Notes: a model not told the origin generated them from the letters alone. A DNA stretch of 64,000 bases from Bicyclus anynana (GCF_947172395.1 NC_069087.1:992001-1056000), one strand, 5' to 3'; positions 34,760 to 45,113 are shown, counted from the stretch's first letter. A program made the numbers and translations.

Positions 34760-34857
34760 ATGACCAGTAGGAAATACTGTGCCGTTTTTGGATGCATGAA
34801 TTCAAAATTATCCCATCCAGAGATAACTTTTTTTAAGTTACCTGGAAACTCTGAAAG
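34760..34857 (+). CDS. Candidate first exon of a THAP-domain protein (partial)
   Basis: ATG at 34760 opens 37 codons; the first 33 read as the start of a THAP zinc finger: Y6-C7, four residues, C12, then FFKLP at residues 24-28, which matches the family pattern C-x2-4-C ... F-x-x-[FL]-P. THAP domains are about 90 residues of the C2CH type and bind DNA in transcription regulators and in P-element-type transposases. The second half, with the C-x2-H pair, would have to be on another exon: AAAG|GTTAAC at 34858 is a possible splice donor, and the genomic frame stops at 34871-34873. I did not find the next exon. It could be a host gene or a THAP-containing DNA transposon remnant. Confidence 0.5.
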
Positions 34858-34873
34858 GTTAACTTTAAAATAA

Positions 34874-35090
34874 ATTTACTTATTAGTAGGTAGGTACATA
34901 ATCTTGTATTTTTTAATGGATAAGGTATTTCCTTTTATCTCCAGAATAAAGGTAGGTATCTGGATTAGTAAATAAAGTGAATAGAGTAAAGGAAAGTGAT
35001 TGACACGATTGAAATATGTAGCTATACGCGGTTCATGAATCATACAGAGATACAGTAGGTACGATAAGCTTGTATTAAAACCTCGACTGC
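34874..35090. other. Stretch downstream of the THAP-like exon
   Basis: AT-rich, consistent with an intron. No matching second THAP exon was recognised. Confidence 0.35.
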
Positions 35091-35500
35091 TTGTACAATG
35101 TATTGTGTGACTGTGCTCGGATCATTTGTGTTTTGTTACCCGACTGCGGCGAAGCCCAAAGGAGGAGTATGTGTTTGAATGTTATGACTTGTTGTTGTAT
35201 GCGGGCGACGGGAGGAAAGGACTGCGCGGGTGTGAAGTCGTACGCGCTGGGCATCGTTACCCCCCTCCCGGACCGCGCCGACCTTCGGGAGTGTTACGAA
35301 CAAATTTGCCAAGCACACATACTGATAAATGATATGTCATTAAACTCGTCTAGATAGGCCGAGTGTCACTGGGTAACTTAGTTCTTAAAAAATCAAAATG
35401 GCGGATTTTATGCACTTTAATGTGCAAGCTCATAAAACTTTTGCTCAGCTTGGCATTGGTGACAAGAATTTTAACCGACTTCCAAAAAGAATCGTATCGT
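35091..35500 (+). repeat. GC-rich dispersed repeat
   Basis: 'TACCCGACTGCGGCGAAGCC' followed by 'AGGAGGAGTATGTGTTTGAA' resembles a repeat common in Lepidoptera. It ends with 'TTTTAACCGACTTCCAAAAAG', which also begins the repeat at 27316. Open frames on both strands (60-88 codons) reflect GC content and show no domain. Confidence 0.5.
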
Positions 35501-36125
35501 ATTTACAGCGATATTTCCGTCATTTGTAAACCGTTTCTTTTTGTTTGGATGAATATTCTTTCAGGTTAGTCCCATTTTTTTCATGTCAGGATCTGATAAT
35601 GGCATCCTAGAGAAATCTAGGGGAACTATCGTATCGTAGGGACAATTAGTGCGTTTGTTCATTGTTTCATTATCTATTTTAAATCACTACAATTTCATGA
35701 AGGTATTTATCTTTTTTTTTATTTGTTCACGTAGTGTGGAGGTAATACCTAGATGGCATCACCGAAATAAATATGTTTAAGAATACGACCAATCCTTCAA
35801 GATCATTGACGTAGTATCAGCCTTAATTAAATCAACCAATCAAAAAACACGCATTTTTATTTATCACTTCCCATTTTACTACAATTTACAAAGTATTTTA
35901 TTTGTTTATATAAAAAAAGTTTATTTACAATCACAAAACTAAGTGGAAACACAAAGTTAGCAAATGTAATTAAATTGCTGCATGCGGGCAGCCCTATGAC
36001 ATGTTTACGTACCGCGCGGCTGTAGGTATTTATTTCAAAAATACGGCCGAGTTATTATACTGCTTGTAATATCTTTACTGTGCTTATTGTTACCCTTTCA
36101 CCAGGTGATATTCTGGGCTTACCTA
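35501..36125. other. AT-rich stretch, nothing recognised
   Basis: No gene or complete repeat recognised. Confidence 0.45.
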
Positions 36126-36318
36126 TCAATACTAATAATATTATAAAGAGGTAAAGTTTGTAGTATTCTAAAGTGAAATCTCTAGATCTACTGAACGGAT
36201 TTTGAAAATTATTTTACCACTGGAGAGCCACGTTATTTGTGAGTATCTTTAGCTATATTATATCTCTGTATTCTCACGGGAACAGAAACTACACGGAAAA
36301 AAACCGCGGGGCGTCCTT
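36126..36318 (+). mobile_element. Helitron-like element, variant subfamily
   Basis: 'TCAATACTAATAATATTATAAAG' minus a few bases opens it, then 'CTACTGAACGGATTTTGAAA', 'CTCACGGGAAC' and an end of 'ACCGCGGGGCGTCCTTATG', where CTAG is lost. It has the same plan as the main family but a different core (AAAGTTTGTAGTATTC). Confidence 0.6.
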
Positions 36319-36410
36319 ATGTAACAATATCGCATAAATAAAAAGCACGCAACAATAACACATTTCTGTGATAAATCCGTTTTAAAAAGCAGATAAAAAG
36401 AGTAACGGTT

Positions 36411-37145
36411 ATCGAGTACAGTCGTTACAGACATAACAAATTTAGTTGTTAATAGTTCAGGCAGTTGTTATTGAGGTTAATAAACTGCTGTTTTCCATTT
36501 ACTCGTATGTTAGCGATTCCGCGTTATCGAGCTGAAAGCACATAACGATAGTATATTGCAGTAGTACGTACTACTACGAATGGACGAAAAAGGTTGTGTA
36601 TAAAACAATCGTCACAGACTTAGTTGCCAATAGATCAGGCGGCTAAAATAAACTGCCGTTTCCCATTTATGTTAGCACGCTTCCGCGTAATCGAGCAAAA
36701 CACAAATAACAATAACGTACTGCAGTAGGACTACTGTGAGTGGATGAAAATGTATATATATAAAACAATCGTCACAAACTTAGTTGCCAATAGATCAGGC
36801 GGCACAATAAACTGCCGTTTTCCATTTATGTTAGCACGCTTCCGCGTAATCGAGCAAAACACACGTTACAATAATATACTGCAGCAGGACTACTGTGAGT
36901 GGATGAAAATATATATATATATATATATATAAAACAATCGTCACAAACTTAGTTGCCAATAGATCAGGCGGCTGAAATTAACTGCCGTTTTGTCATTTAT
37001 GTTAGCAAATTTCCGCGTAATCGAGCAAAACACACATAACAATAACGTACTGCAGTAGGACTAGTGTGAGTGGATGAAAATGTATAATATATAAAACAAT
37101 CGTCACAAACTTAGTTGCCAATAGATCAGGCAGTTGTTGTTGGGG
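36411..37145 (+). repeat. Tandem array of ~160-170 bp units
   Basis: Units start around AAAACAATCGTCACAAACTT at 36602, 36762, 36931 and 37093, with a diverged first unit from about 36411 and a partial last one. Each unit carries 'TAGTTGCCAATAGATCAGGC', 'TAACTGCCGTTT'-like, 'TCCGCGTAATCGAGC' and 'GGACTACTGTGAGTGGATGA' blocks, then a TATATA run of variable length (longest at 36910-36930). The first unit is clearly older than the inner ones. Confidence 0.95.
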
Positions 37146-37442
37146 CAATCGTGATGCAGCTACAATGTTGGCGAAACTCCAATCGCGCCAATTAGAGGGG
37201 CGCAATCCAACGCTCCGGCTTGTTTGGCTGAGTAACAAGCTTTTTGTTGATTTAAATCACCAATAAAACATTTTTTGCCGTCATCACTGGCATGATACAG
37301 GTCTAACTTCGTAATAAAGCATTGAACCGCAGTCTGACGTAAATGCAACATAAAATATATAAAAAAGGAAAGAGCACCGATACTGATATTGTGAACCTAA
37401 TTAACCTTAACCTAATTAACCTTTCGTATTTATACTGAACAT
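37146..37442. other. Stretch after the tandem array
   Basis: A 63-codon minus-strand frame (37351-37160) has mixed composition, with 'YHASDDGKKCFIGDLNQQKA' in the middle, and is not AT-rich noise. I cannot assign it to a family; it may be a transposon remnant. Confidence 0.25.
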
Positions 37443-37690
37443 AGACGTGATACCCTAGTGGATATGACCTCTGCCTTCGATTCGGATGGCGTTGGTTTGA
37501 ATCCGGTCCGGGGCATGCACCTCCAACTTTTCACTGATGTGCATTTTAAGAAAATAAAAATCACGTGTCTCAAACGCTGAAGGAACAACATCGTGAGGAA
37601 ACCTGCATGCATGATAATTTTCTTATTTCTCTACGTATGTGAAGTCTGCCAATCCGCATTTGGCCAGCGTGGTAGCCTAAGGCCTAACCC
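37443..37690 (+). mobile_element. tRNA-derived SINE, family B, 3'-truncated
   Basis: Head (GTGATACCCTAGTGGATATG, B box GGTTTGAATCC), and body up to 'GCCAGCGTGGTAGCCTAAGG'. The last ~70 bases and simple-repeat tail are absent. Confidence 0.85.
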
Positions 37691-38044
37691 TTAACTTTAA
37701 AAATTGATTGAAAAATTGGATAATCTATAATATGTTTGACTTCTAACTTCTAGTAAAGCCGAGTTACTACAAGTTCCATCGACATTTCTAATCCCATTAA
37801 TTGTACTCTCTTCCAGGAGCTTTTATTTAATTGTATTTAAAAGAAAACTAATGATTACGTAATCAAATCACTTCGCCGAGTGGCTGAGCTTTCTTAGTAA
37901 GTTACGTACGTCATGTCTACTTCTATGTATAGTACTGGCATTCGCGCGCACGAAATTCAGGTCAAGCTGTATCCACGGTTCTAGTGAACCTAGTTTGCAA
38001 TGGCATGTTTTTTTCCTAATAGTTGATGGAACAAGCAGATCGTT
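37691..38044. other. Stretch without recognised gene
   Basis: No gene or repeat recognised. Confidence 0.45.
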
Positions 38045-38270
38045 CAACTAAGTGTGTGCACAGGAGCTATTTGAGCATGTACCACCGTCACCTTTTTACC
38101 ATCGCACTGCAAGACGCCGGGTAGGTTTCCATCCCTACGTCATTGACATTCCTAGGACTCGTACGATGCGATTTGCTTCTTTGTTTCTTATACGTATGGC
38201 TAGGGTATGGAACTCTCTCCCGAAGTCAGTATTTCCTAATTCTTACAACTTGGGAAAAAAAAAAGTGTAT
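38045..38270 (+). pseudogene. LINE reverse-transcriptase C-terminal fragment
   Basis: 75-codon frame with 'YHRTARRRVGFHPYVIDIPRTRT', then 'FASLFLIRMARVWNSLPKSVFPNSYNLG'. The 'FL-R-A--WN-LP-SVFP-SYNL--FK' pattern is the extreme C-terminus of Jockey/CR1-type LINE polymerases in insects. The frame breaks in an A run at 38253-38264, just where the expected 'FK' block should follow. A relative lies at 45250-45520. Confidence 0.7.
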
Positions 38271-38350
38271 GTGGAATGAAATCACCTATATAAATATTAT
38301 TAGGGACACGTTCCAGAAGTGCTACTTATTTACAGTGGAATTTATAGACG

Positions 38351-38440
38351 TTGTAGGGGCACCCCTCGGGGATCATTCAGCTGAGTGTCGAATTTAAGCT
38401 CTTTTTTTTATTTTGACACTCGGCGGGTGCCCCTACAATG
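38351..38440. repeat. Fold-back element
   Basis: TTGTAGGGGCACCC (38351-38364) pairs with GGGTGCCCCTACAA (38426-38439), and a second inner pair GAGTGTC / GACACTC continues the stem. A T-rich loop lies between. Probably a MITE-like fold-back or an inverted LINE-tail duplication. Confidence 0.7.
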
Positions 38441-38585
38441 TTTTTTTATTTTTTATTTTTTAAGTTAGCCCTTGACTACAATCTCACCTGATGTTAAGTT
38501 ATGATGCAGTCTAAGATGGAAGCGGGCTAACTTGTTAGGAGGAGGATGAAAATCCACACCCCTTTCGGTTTCTACACGGCAATAC
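38441..38585 (-). mobile_element. SINE family A, tail part
   Basis: Reverse complement of the family A 3' part from 'TGTAGAAACCGAAAGGGGTG' to the 'GGGCTAACTT' end, with an A run at its tail (T-rich at 38441-38462). The head is missing, as in most 5'-truncated copies. Confidence 0.85.
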
Positions 38586-38639
38586 AATGTTTATGAATTC
38601 CACTGTTAAATAGCTGATTAGATAAACGGACAATGGGTG

Positions 38640-38757
38640 GTTTATTTTATTTTTATTATCCCTTGACTGCGATCTCACCTGATGTTAAGTGACGACGAAG
38701 TCTAAGATGGAAGCGGGTTAGATGTTTTATTCTACCCATATCTCTGGCGGTTTCTAA
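38640..38757 (-). mobile_element. SINE family A, short tail fragment
   Basis: Second partial copy in the same orientation, covering the tail (GATCTCACCTGATGTTAAG on the plus strand) and, after a deletion, the 'GGTTTCTA' block. Confidence 0.75.
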
Positions 38758-38759
38758 AT

Positions 38760-39030
38760 GTTTTTTTTTTATTTAGCTCTTGATTGCAATCTCACCTGAT
38801 GGTAAGTGATGATGCAATCTAAGATGGAAGCGGACTAACTTGTTAGGAGGAGGATGACAATCCACACCCCTTTCGGTTTCTACACAACATCGTACCGGAA
38901 CGTTAAATTGTTTGGCGGTACGTCTTTGTGGGTAGGGTGGTACCAACTACCACCAACTACCAAACTAGCCACGGCCGAAGCCTCCCACCAGCCAGACCTA
39001 GACTAATTAAGAAAACCTCAATCGGTCCAG
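38760..39030 (-). mobile_element. SINE family A, body and tail, inverted to next copy
   Basis: Family A without its tRNA head, reverse oriented. A small internal duplication 'ACCAACTACC' repeats near 38941-38971. It directly abuts a plus-strand copy at 39032, giving a head-to-head inverted pair. Confidence 0.9.
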
Positions 39031-39031
39031 C

Positions 39032-39360
39032 CACGGCCTCCGTGGCGCAGTGGTATGCGCGGTGGATTTACAAGACGGAGGTCCTGGATTCGATCCCCGG
39101 CTGGGCAGATTGAGATTTTCTTAATTTGTTCAGGTCTGGCTGGTGGGAGGCTTCGGCCGTGGCTAGTTACCACCTTACCGGCAAAGACGTACCGCCAAGC
39201 GATTTAGCGTTCCGGTATGATGCCGTGTAGAAACCGAAAGGGGTTGGGATTTTCATGCTCCTCCTAACAAGTTAGTCCGCTTCCATCTTAGACTGCATCA
39301 TCACTTACTATCAGGTGAGATTGTAGTCAAGGGCTAACTTGTAAAGAATAAAAAAAAAAG
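39032..39360 (+). mobile_element. tRNA-derived SINE, family A, best-preserved copy
   Basis: 329 bp from ACGGCCTCCGTGGCGCAGTG to the A run. A box GTGGCGCAGTGGT and B box GATTCGATCCC are at normal tRNA spacing, so an internal RNA polymerase III promoter is present. It is followed at 39361-39380 by an inverted B-box piece (CCAGGGATCGAACCCAGGAC), the start of another minus-strand SINE head. Confidence 0.95.
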
Positions 39361-39380
39361 CCAGGGATCGAACCCAGGAC

Positions 39381-39759
39381 TAAGGACTAAGTAAATCACT
39401 AGTGATGTTCGTGTACATTACAGTACCTATAGTACTATGATATACGGTGCAAATGTTTTGAAAATTTACAATAATTTCTTTATTATGACGAGCAAATTGT
39501 CCGAGGGTTGATAGATGCGTTCAGCTGGCTACAAGCGGCAGTAAACGAATAATTATCAACATAAAAAGGTGGGCGCAATTACTCTTCCCGAGTTTTACGG
39601 CCAGTGTTGTTCCGACTGGCGCTGTAAGAATTACGATGACATTTGTGGTGTCGCTGAATCGAGTTTATTAGTCGCTTGAATAGTAAATTCAAACATAGAA
39701 TGTCGATCTTAAGCCCTCATTCGCACAAGAGTTTTTTTAACGGACGTTAAAAAACGTTC
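39381..39759. other. Stretch without recognised gene
   Basis: No gene or repeat recognised. Confidence 0.45.
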
Positions 39760-40026
39760 AAATAAATATAAATATACTTAAACAATACACATCACCATCT
39801 AGCCCCAAAGTAAGCATACAGAGTAGCTTGTGTAATAGGTGCTAAGATAGTTGATATTATAATATTAATATACAATTATATACTACATATAAATACTAGT
39901 ATAAATACACACAGACACTGGAAAACACTCATGCTCATCACACAAATATTTTCCAGTTGCGGGAATCGAACCCACGGCCGTGGATGCAGAAAGCAGGGTC
40001 ACTACCCACTGCGCCACGCGGCCGTC
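39760..40026 (-). mobile_element. tRNA-derived SINE, family D, full length
   Basis: On the minus strand: GACGGCCGCGTGGCGCAGTG head with A box, B box GGTTCGATTCC, then 'GAAAATATTTGTGTGATGAG' and 'AGTGTCTGTGTGTATTTATA', and an AT-rich tail. A single copy of this family is present here. The head can be drawn as a tRNA-like fold, but the 3' end lacks a tRNA stop and runs straight into the SINE body. Confidence 0.85.
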
Positions 40027-40461
40027 TAAATATAGAATGAAGTTTAATGAAGGTCTATTTTGAACGCACAAAATTGAAAAATGCAACACTGCCCAAAAAA
40101 AATGCATCGTGTTTTAAAAACGCTGTCGTGTAAATACATTTGTTGTATTTGAACGCTGTTTTAATGTCCGTTAAGAAAGCTCTCGTGCGAATGTAGTGTG
40201 CGAGTGTGCGAGCAAATTTATATTATTTATATTTATATATTTAAATCAGTTGAGAGTTGAGACTGGTGATAGCAAATGAGTAAGATAAAGAAGAGATGAC
40301 GTAGTTTTAACACTTTTAGGGATGTTTGTGCTACTTCAATGTAAATTACATAGTTCTTGTGAAATTCACGAAGAAATCTGCAAGCCATACTTTTTGTTTT
40401 TAGTTACATTAAGATTTTAAAGTTTCATTTACTTAGTAAACTGTTTTCTTGTTACAATGTT
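40027..40461. other. Stretch without recognised gene
   Basis: No gene or repeat recognised. Confidence 0.45.
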
Positions 40462-40735
40462 ATCAGAATGGTAACATTAATAAAAAGGATAGATAATAAT
40501 CAATTGAAATTCTTAGTTTTTAGGGTTCTATACTATAAAGGGTAAAATCAGAATAGTAACCTTAACAAAAAGCATAGAGAATAATCAATTGAAATTCTTA
40601 GTTCTCAGGGTTCTATAGGGTAAAACTTGACCCTATTACTAAGAATCCGCTCGTCCGTGTGTCCGTGCATCAGTCTGTCACAAGGCTATACCTCCTGAAC
40701 CGTTATAGTTAGATAGTTGAAATTTTCACAGATGA
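40462..40735 (+). repeat. 85 bp direct repeat leading into a dispersed repeat
   Basis: ATCAGAATGGTAACATTAAT at 40462 and ATCAGAATAGTAACCTTAAC at 40547 begin two similar units of 85 bp. After 40605 follows a dispersed lepidopteran repeat: 'CCTATTACTAAGAATCCGCT', a GTCCGTGTGTCCGTGC run and 'GTTGAAATTTTCACAGATGA'. Confidence 0.75.
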
Positions 40736-40739
40736 AAAA

Positions 40740-40940
40740 TCAAAATTCAAAATTCATTTATTTCAATTAGGCTTAGTTTTCAAGCACTTTTGAAAAGTCA
40801 GGATTATGTCATAGTTTAATTTAATCTAATGGTGGTAATAATAGTTGAAAACTTAAAATTAAAGTAACGAGGGTTCCAAACGCGCCTTGGTAGGAGAAGA
40901 GCCCATAACAAACTCAGCCAAGGTTTATTTTTTTTGTTTA
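40740..40940 (-). repeat. LINE 3' end (same family as 60640-60840)
   Basis: On the minus strand it ends 'GAAATAAATGAATTTTGAAT' after 'CTTTTCAAAAGTGCTTGAAA' and contains 'TTATGGGCTCTTCTC' near its start. The same blocks occur at 60655-60840 on the plus strand. Most likely a Jockey/CR1-type LINE tail. Confidence 0.65.
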
Positions 40941-41163
40941 CCATTTTACAAACTTATATAAAACTAAGCACACAGTCGTATAATACAGTTTAACACCAAG
41001 CTTTTGATGACGTAATGAATATTGTCATGACGTTTATAATGTAAACGTCATCAAACACTGTCGCAGAGCTTTTGTCTGAACCGCAATTGATTGACAGTGA
41101 AATTACAAACATGTCATCATGCTATTTTAGAATTTAAACTATCGTGAGTGCTATTCATATTAA

Positions 41164-41356
41164 TCTATACTAATATAAAGCAGAAGAGTTTGTCTGTTTG
41201 ATTGAACGCGCTAATCTCAGGAACTACTGGCCCGATTTAAAAAATTCTTTCAGTGTTAGATAGCCCATTTATCGAGAAAGGTTAAAAGCTGTATATTATC
41301 CACGTATTCTTACGGTAACGAGAACCACGCGGGTGAAAACGCGCGGTGTCAGCTAG
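41164..41356 (+). mobile_element. Helitron-like non-autonomous element, both ends intact
   Basis: Starts TCTATACTAATATAAAGC, ends GCGCGGTGTCAGCTAG; flanks are A and T as expected. Confidence 0.9.
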
Positions 41357-41363
41357 TTTAGTA

Positions 41364-41477
41364 TAAAACACGGCTAAAACTCACATGATACTACGCCAGC
41401 GTAAGTCCGACTAGTTTCGAACCCATACGGAGCCCTTAGTCATGAGCTGGTTCTTGAAACGCGGCACGATCCAAACT
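41364..41477 (+). repeat. Dispersed repeat, copy 1
   Basis: Shares 'CGACTAGTTTCGAACCCATA' and 'CCTTAGTCATGAGCTGGTTC' through 'GCGGCACGATCCAAACT' with 44689-44801. Only eight bases separate it from a Helitron-like end, so it may have been picked up by such an element. Confidence 0.85.
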
Positions 41478-41768
41478 CAGAATAACTCATGTCAGGTTGT
41501 CGGATACAGGGCACTGTGTTCTAAGCGTGGAGTGTGTTAATATTGCAACTATTCTGTCATAGTGACGCTTATTCACTTAAGTTATTAGTGGATTATTCTC
41601 TAACAACATGTCCTTCGGATGACAGAAGCAAACGAGCCTATTCAACATCTGTAGACATGCTTTGCATTGCAACTTCATTGGGCGAGATAAAACTATTTGG
41701 ATACTAGCGAACGCCTGCGACTTCATCTGCGTGGATTTCAGTTTTTCACACATCCCGAGCAAGATTGG

Positions 41769-41917
41769 CAATTTTCGAGATGAAAAATAGCCTGTGTTAA
41801 TCTACAGTAAAATCTATTTCACTTCCAAATTACAGCCAAATCGCCTCAGTAGCCGCAACATAAATAAGGAACAAATACACACACTCACTCACAAATTTAT
41901 AATATTAGTGTGATTGT
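41769..41917 (-). repeat. Second Helitron-like family fragment
   Basis: Reverse complement carries 'TATTATAAATTTG', 'GCTGTAATTTGG' and 'TCTACTGTAGATTAACACAG'-like blocks that follow the order seen at 58947-59331. Confidence 0.55.
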
Positions 41918-43118
41918 GTGTGTGACCACCCGAAAATCATTTAATGCCAATCGATGTTTGCTTGCTTTTCAGACAACTACTGAGTTAACAAATAACCTAG
42001 CTCTGTAAAGCATATATGAGTACTTATATAAATAAAAGTTGTGTGTCACACAAAATATTGCGAGATGATTAACTAACTGTCTTGTTTTTAATATCCATAT
42101 TTTTAGTTTTCTCATTAAACCGTGGCAGTTCACACGATGCGAACACTATGCAGCGGTGCAGTATCTGTCAAAAATGTCCCCATTCCCAGCGAGCAGCGGA
42201 TTCATTCTGAAAACGGCATAACTAAAACTCAGTAGATTTTCCCACTGAGCACATTCATCGCGAACTATTTACTAACACAATAGGCTGAACATAATTTCAA
42301 CTCCACCGGACGGGCTAACGCCGGAGGATAGCGCGAGTTATGAAAAGCTCGCACCCCATCCCTACCCCGTAGGGGGTCCACTGAACGGACAGGGGGCCGG
42401 GCGGGAAGGGGAAATGAAATCCTGAACTTTTCGATATTTGCACGCGAATCCGCGTTTAAAGCGAATCACTATTGTTTTTTTGTTGTTCACCTGCACGGAA
42501 TGTATTGTATGAGTGGCGTATTGTGTTGTAGAACGAGAGTCTGCGATAACTAGACCTACCGCATTTCACGAAGGATAAAAATTCGTCATAAGCAGACTAC
42601 AGTTAAGTTAATAATGAGGAATCTGCTGTCGCCAGACCCAAAGCTTCTTGGCAACTCTTAAGACCCTTAAAGTTTGATCTTTTTGAAGGCACGGAACATA
42701 AAAAAAAAAACAAAATAAAGCTAAAAATTCAATTTAAATTATATTCCGTCTTAGCTTTGCGACATGTCTTCAAAGTTGTTGTAAAATAAAGTGTCGCAAA
42801 TGGCACCAAGATTTCTCATACTATGTCAAGGAAACAGTTATAAAATACGCTTTATAATTGAACGCAGTCCAAACTCCTCATTTGGCTGCTATTCTTGCCT
42901 ATGATAGGAACATCGGCTTACTTTCAACCTTCATAAAAATATGAGGTTTGTCTGGATATCGCATGCACTTAGTCTATGTTGCGGAATTACAAAATTCAAA
43001 TGGCACAGCTTTGTAAACTATATCGGTATTCTTGTAATTGTTACGGTCTTTTTTTAGGCAAAATACAACGATTTTATTTTGTACTCTTTATGTGTTTTGT
43101 ATGTACATTTTTGTTATA
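41918..43118. other. Stretch without recognised gene, GC-rich patch
   Basis: 42290-42480 is GC-rich (CCACCGGACGGGCTAACGCC...) with no open frame of note; could be a conserved non-coding element. The rest is AT-rich. Confidence 0.4.
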
Positions 43119-43322
43119 ATAATACTAATATTATAAAGCTGAAGAGTTTGTTTGTTTATTTGTTTGGTTGAACGCACTAATCTCAGGAACTACTGGTCCG
43201 ATTTGAAAAATTCTTTCAGTGTTAGATAGCCTATTTATCGAGGAAGGTTATAGGCTATATATTATACCCGTATTCTTACGGGAACGGGTATCACGCGGGT
43301 GAAACCGCGTGGCGTCAGCTAG
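43119..43322 (+). mobile_element. Helitron-like non-autonomous element
   Basis: AATACTAATATTATAAAGC start (TC changed to AA), a GTTT expansion (TTTGTTTGTTTATTTGTTTG) and an intact end CCGCGTGGCGTCAGCTAG followed by T. Confidence 0.85.
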
Positions 43323-44688
43323 TTAGTTCTATATATACCTTTAAGTAATCTTAACTTTATTAAATTGTATGATTAGATATGTAATAAACCTCCCTTACAA
43401 AAACTTATAACTTTGAAAGAAAACTGCATAAAACAACCAATTAAGTAAATAAATTTGGTATATAAAAAGACTACAACATTCTTGTATTTTAAAATTACCA
43501 AAATATAGTACAAGAGACGGCGCCAAATATTCTAACGTCCATTACTAAGAATAACGTAAAAATCTCGTAATTTTTTGAATTAAGAATTCCATTTAAAGCA
43601 TTCCAAGACTCCAAGATTACCATCACCCAATTATGGAAGTGTCGAAAGTAAATATCTATTATAAACGGCAAGGGTGAAAAGCCATTTCCTTATTTGACCC
43701 AAACAGAATAATTCCATTAACAGTCCGCGGTACCGTCGGCTACAGTGTTTGGTACAAAGGTACGCATTAAAGCCTCGCTGTGGCTGGATGCCAGTTTAAA
43801 ATTAATTCGAAACTCATTCCTTTACGTAATTATTTTCCGAGCAAGTTTTCTAAGTAAATAATTTGTCCGTCTGCTAGGGTTGTCGCGATTTTCGAGGCAA
43901 AATGATTATTTTTGCTGAAATATTCATTTGCGTTAGATTATAATATTTATACTTTGTTAAATATTTTTGTGTGTTAAAATATTTTATGCGACAAAAGTTT
44001 TGGATTAAAATCTAAATTTACTAACGTCATAATTTTTATGATGAAGTTCTAAGTTTTATATACTGGTTATTATCATGAAATTTTGCATATACGACTAGAA
44101 GTAGGCAGGGGAACAGAAATGAACAAAGGATATCTATTACGAGAAACAATTTTTATTTTCGAGAATCTTATATTTTTTCCCAGTGAGATTACTTGTGTTC
44201 GTTTTATCTTTCGGTGCTTTTATATGAAAGCTAAGCTGCGGTTACTTGATAGGTAGTTTTAAAATAAAATTTAAAAAATTATGTGTGATTTTCAAATGTT
44301 GTTTTATATTTGTTCAACAAGGCACTCAAGTTATATACTTATAAATCAAAAACTATAAATTATAATAATTGTTATTTTATTGTAATTACGCGTGGCAGCC
44401 CTATTGTTAGAAATACTTGTTTTGTTTGCGTCTTGATATTCGCAGGACATTTTGTTTTGTTCTAATTTGCTGTCAACTTTGAAACTAAGCCTGACAGCCA
44501 GAACAACTGTCAAGAGTGACATTGGGTCTTAGAGGGATCACTGCCCGAGTTTTGCACGTACTTTGTTTCGTACTCGGCTAAATATAAAATCTATTTAACA
44601 ATTTATGTAATGCTGTAATTTTTTGCGTGTGGAAATTCTTTATTTATAACTTTTCAACTTTTTAGTAATATAATGTTAATTGATTATG
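43323..44688. other. AT-rich stretch without recognised gene
   Basis: No domain-bearing frame or repeat recognised. Confidence 0.5.
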
Positions 44689-44801
44689 AAACACCGCTAA
44701 AACTCACGTGATATTAGGCCGGAGTATGCCCGACTAGTTTCGAACCCATACGGGGCCCTTAGTCATGAGCTGGTTCTTGCAACGCGGCACGATCCAAACT
44801 G
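44689..44801 (+). repeat. Dispersed repeat, copy 2
   Basis: Second copy of the 41364-41477 repeat. Here it runs on into a GC-rich part (GCGAAGCGGCGGCGCAGCTG...) not present in copy 1. Confidence 0.85.
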
Positions 44802-44953
44802 CGAAGCGGCGGCGCAGCTGCTCGCATCGCGCGCTGGTATTTCTGGCAAACTTCCTTCGGTAGGATCTCCATATTAAATTGACAGGTAGTCACTGCAAAT
44901 TATCAATCTTGATATTTTGAAGGCGTTAAAAAGAAAGACGTTCGAAACTTTCA

Positions 44954-45113
44954 TAATAGCTCAACGGTAAATGTGCTGGACTTATGGCCGAGAAATCGTG
45001 GTTCCATACCCGTGCGTTGGACTATTGTCGAAGCCACTCTTAACACAGTCATTTCTGACTAGTTAGAGGGAAATGGGAAATACTCATAAATAAAAGATAT
45101 TCTTAAAAAAAAA
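44954..45113 (+). mobile_element. tRNA-like SINE, family C
   Basis: Head TAATAGCTCAACGGTAAATG with a B-box-like GGTTCCATACC, then 'CCGTGCGTTGGACTATTGTC' and 'AACACAGTCATTTCTGACTA', ending in AAATAAAAG. A relative lies at 59569-59705. Confidence 0.75.

Noticed and set aside
35091..35357. Second exon of the THAP-like gene
   Set aside because: The translation has no C-x2-H pair in THAP context, and the DNA looks like a dispersed repeat.
36411..37145. CRISPR array
   Set aside because: Units are repeated in full, without unique spacers, in an animal genome. It is a tandem repeat.
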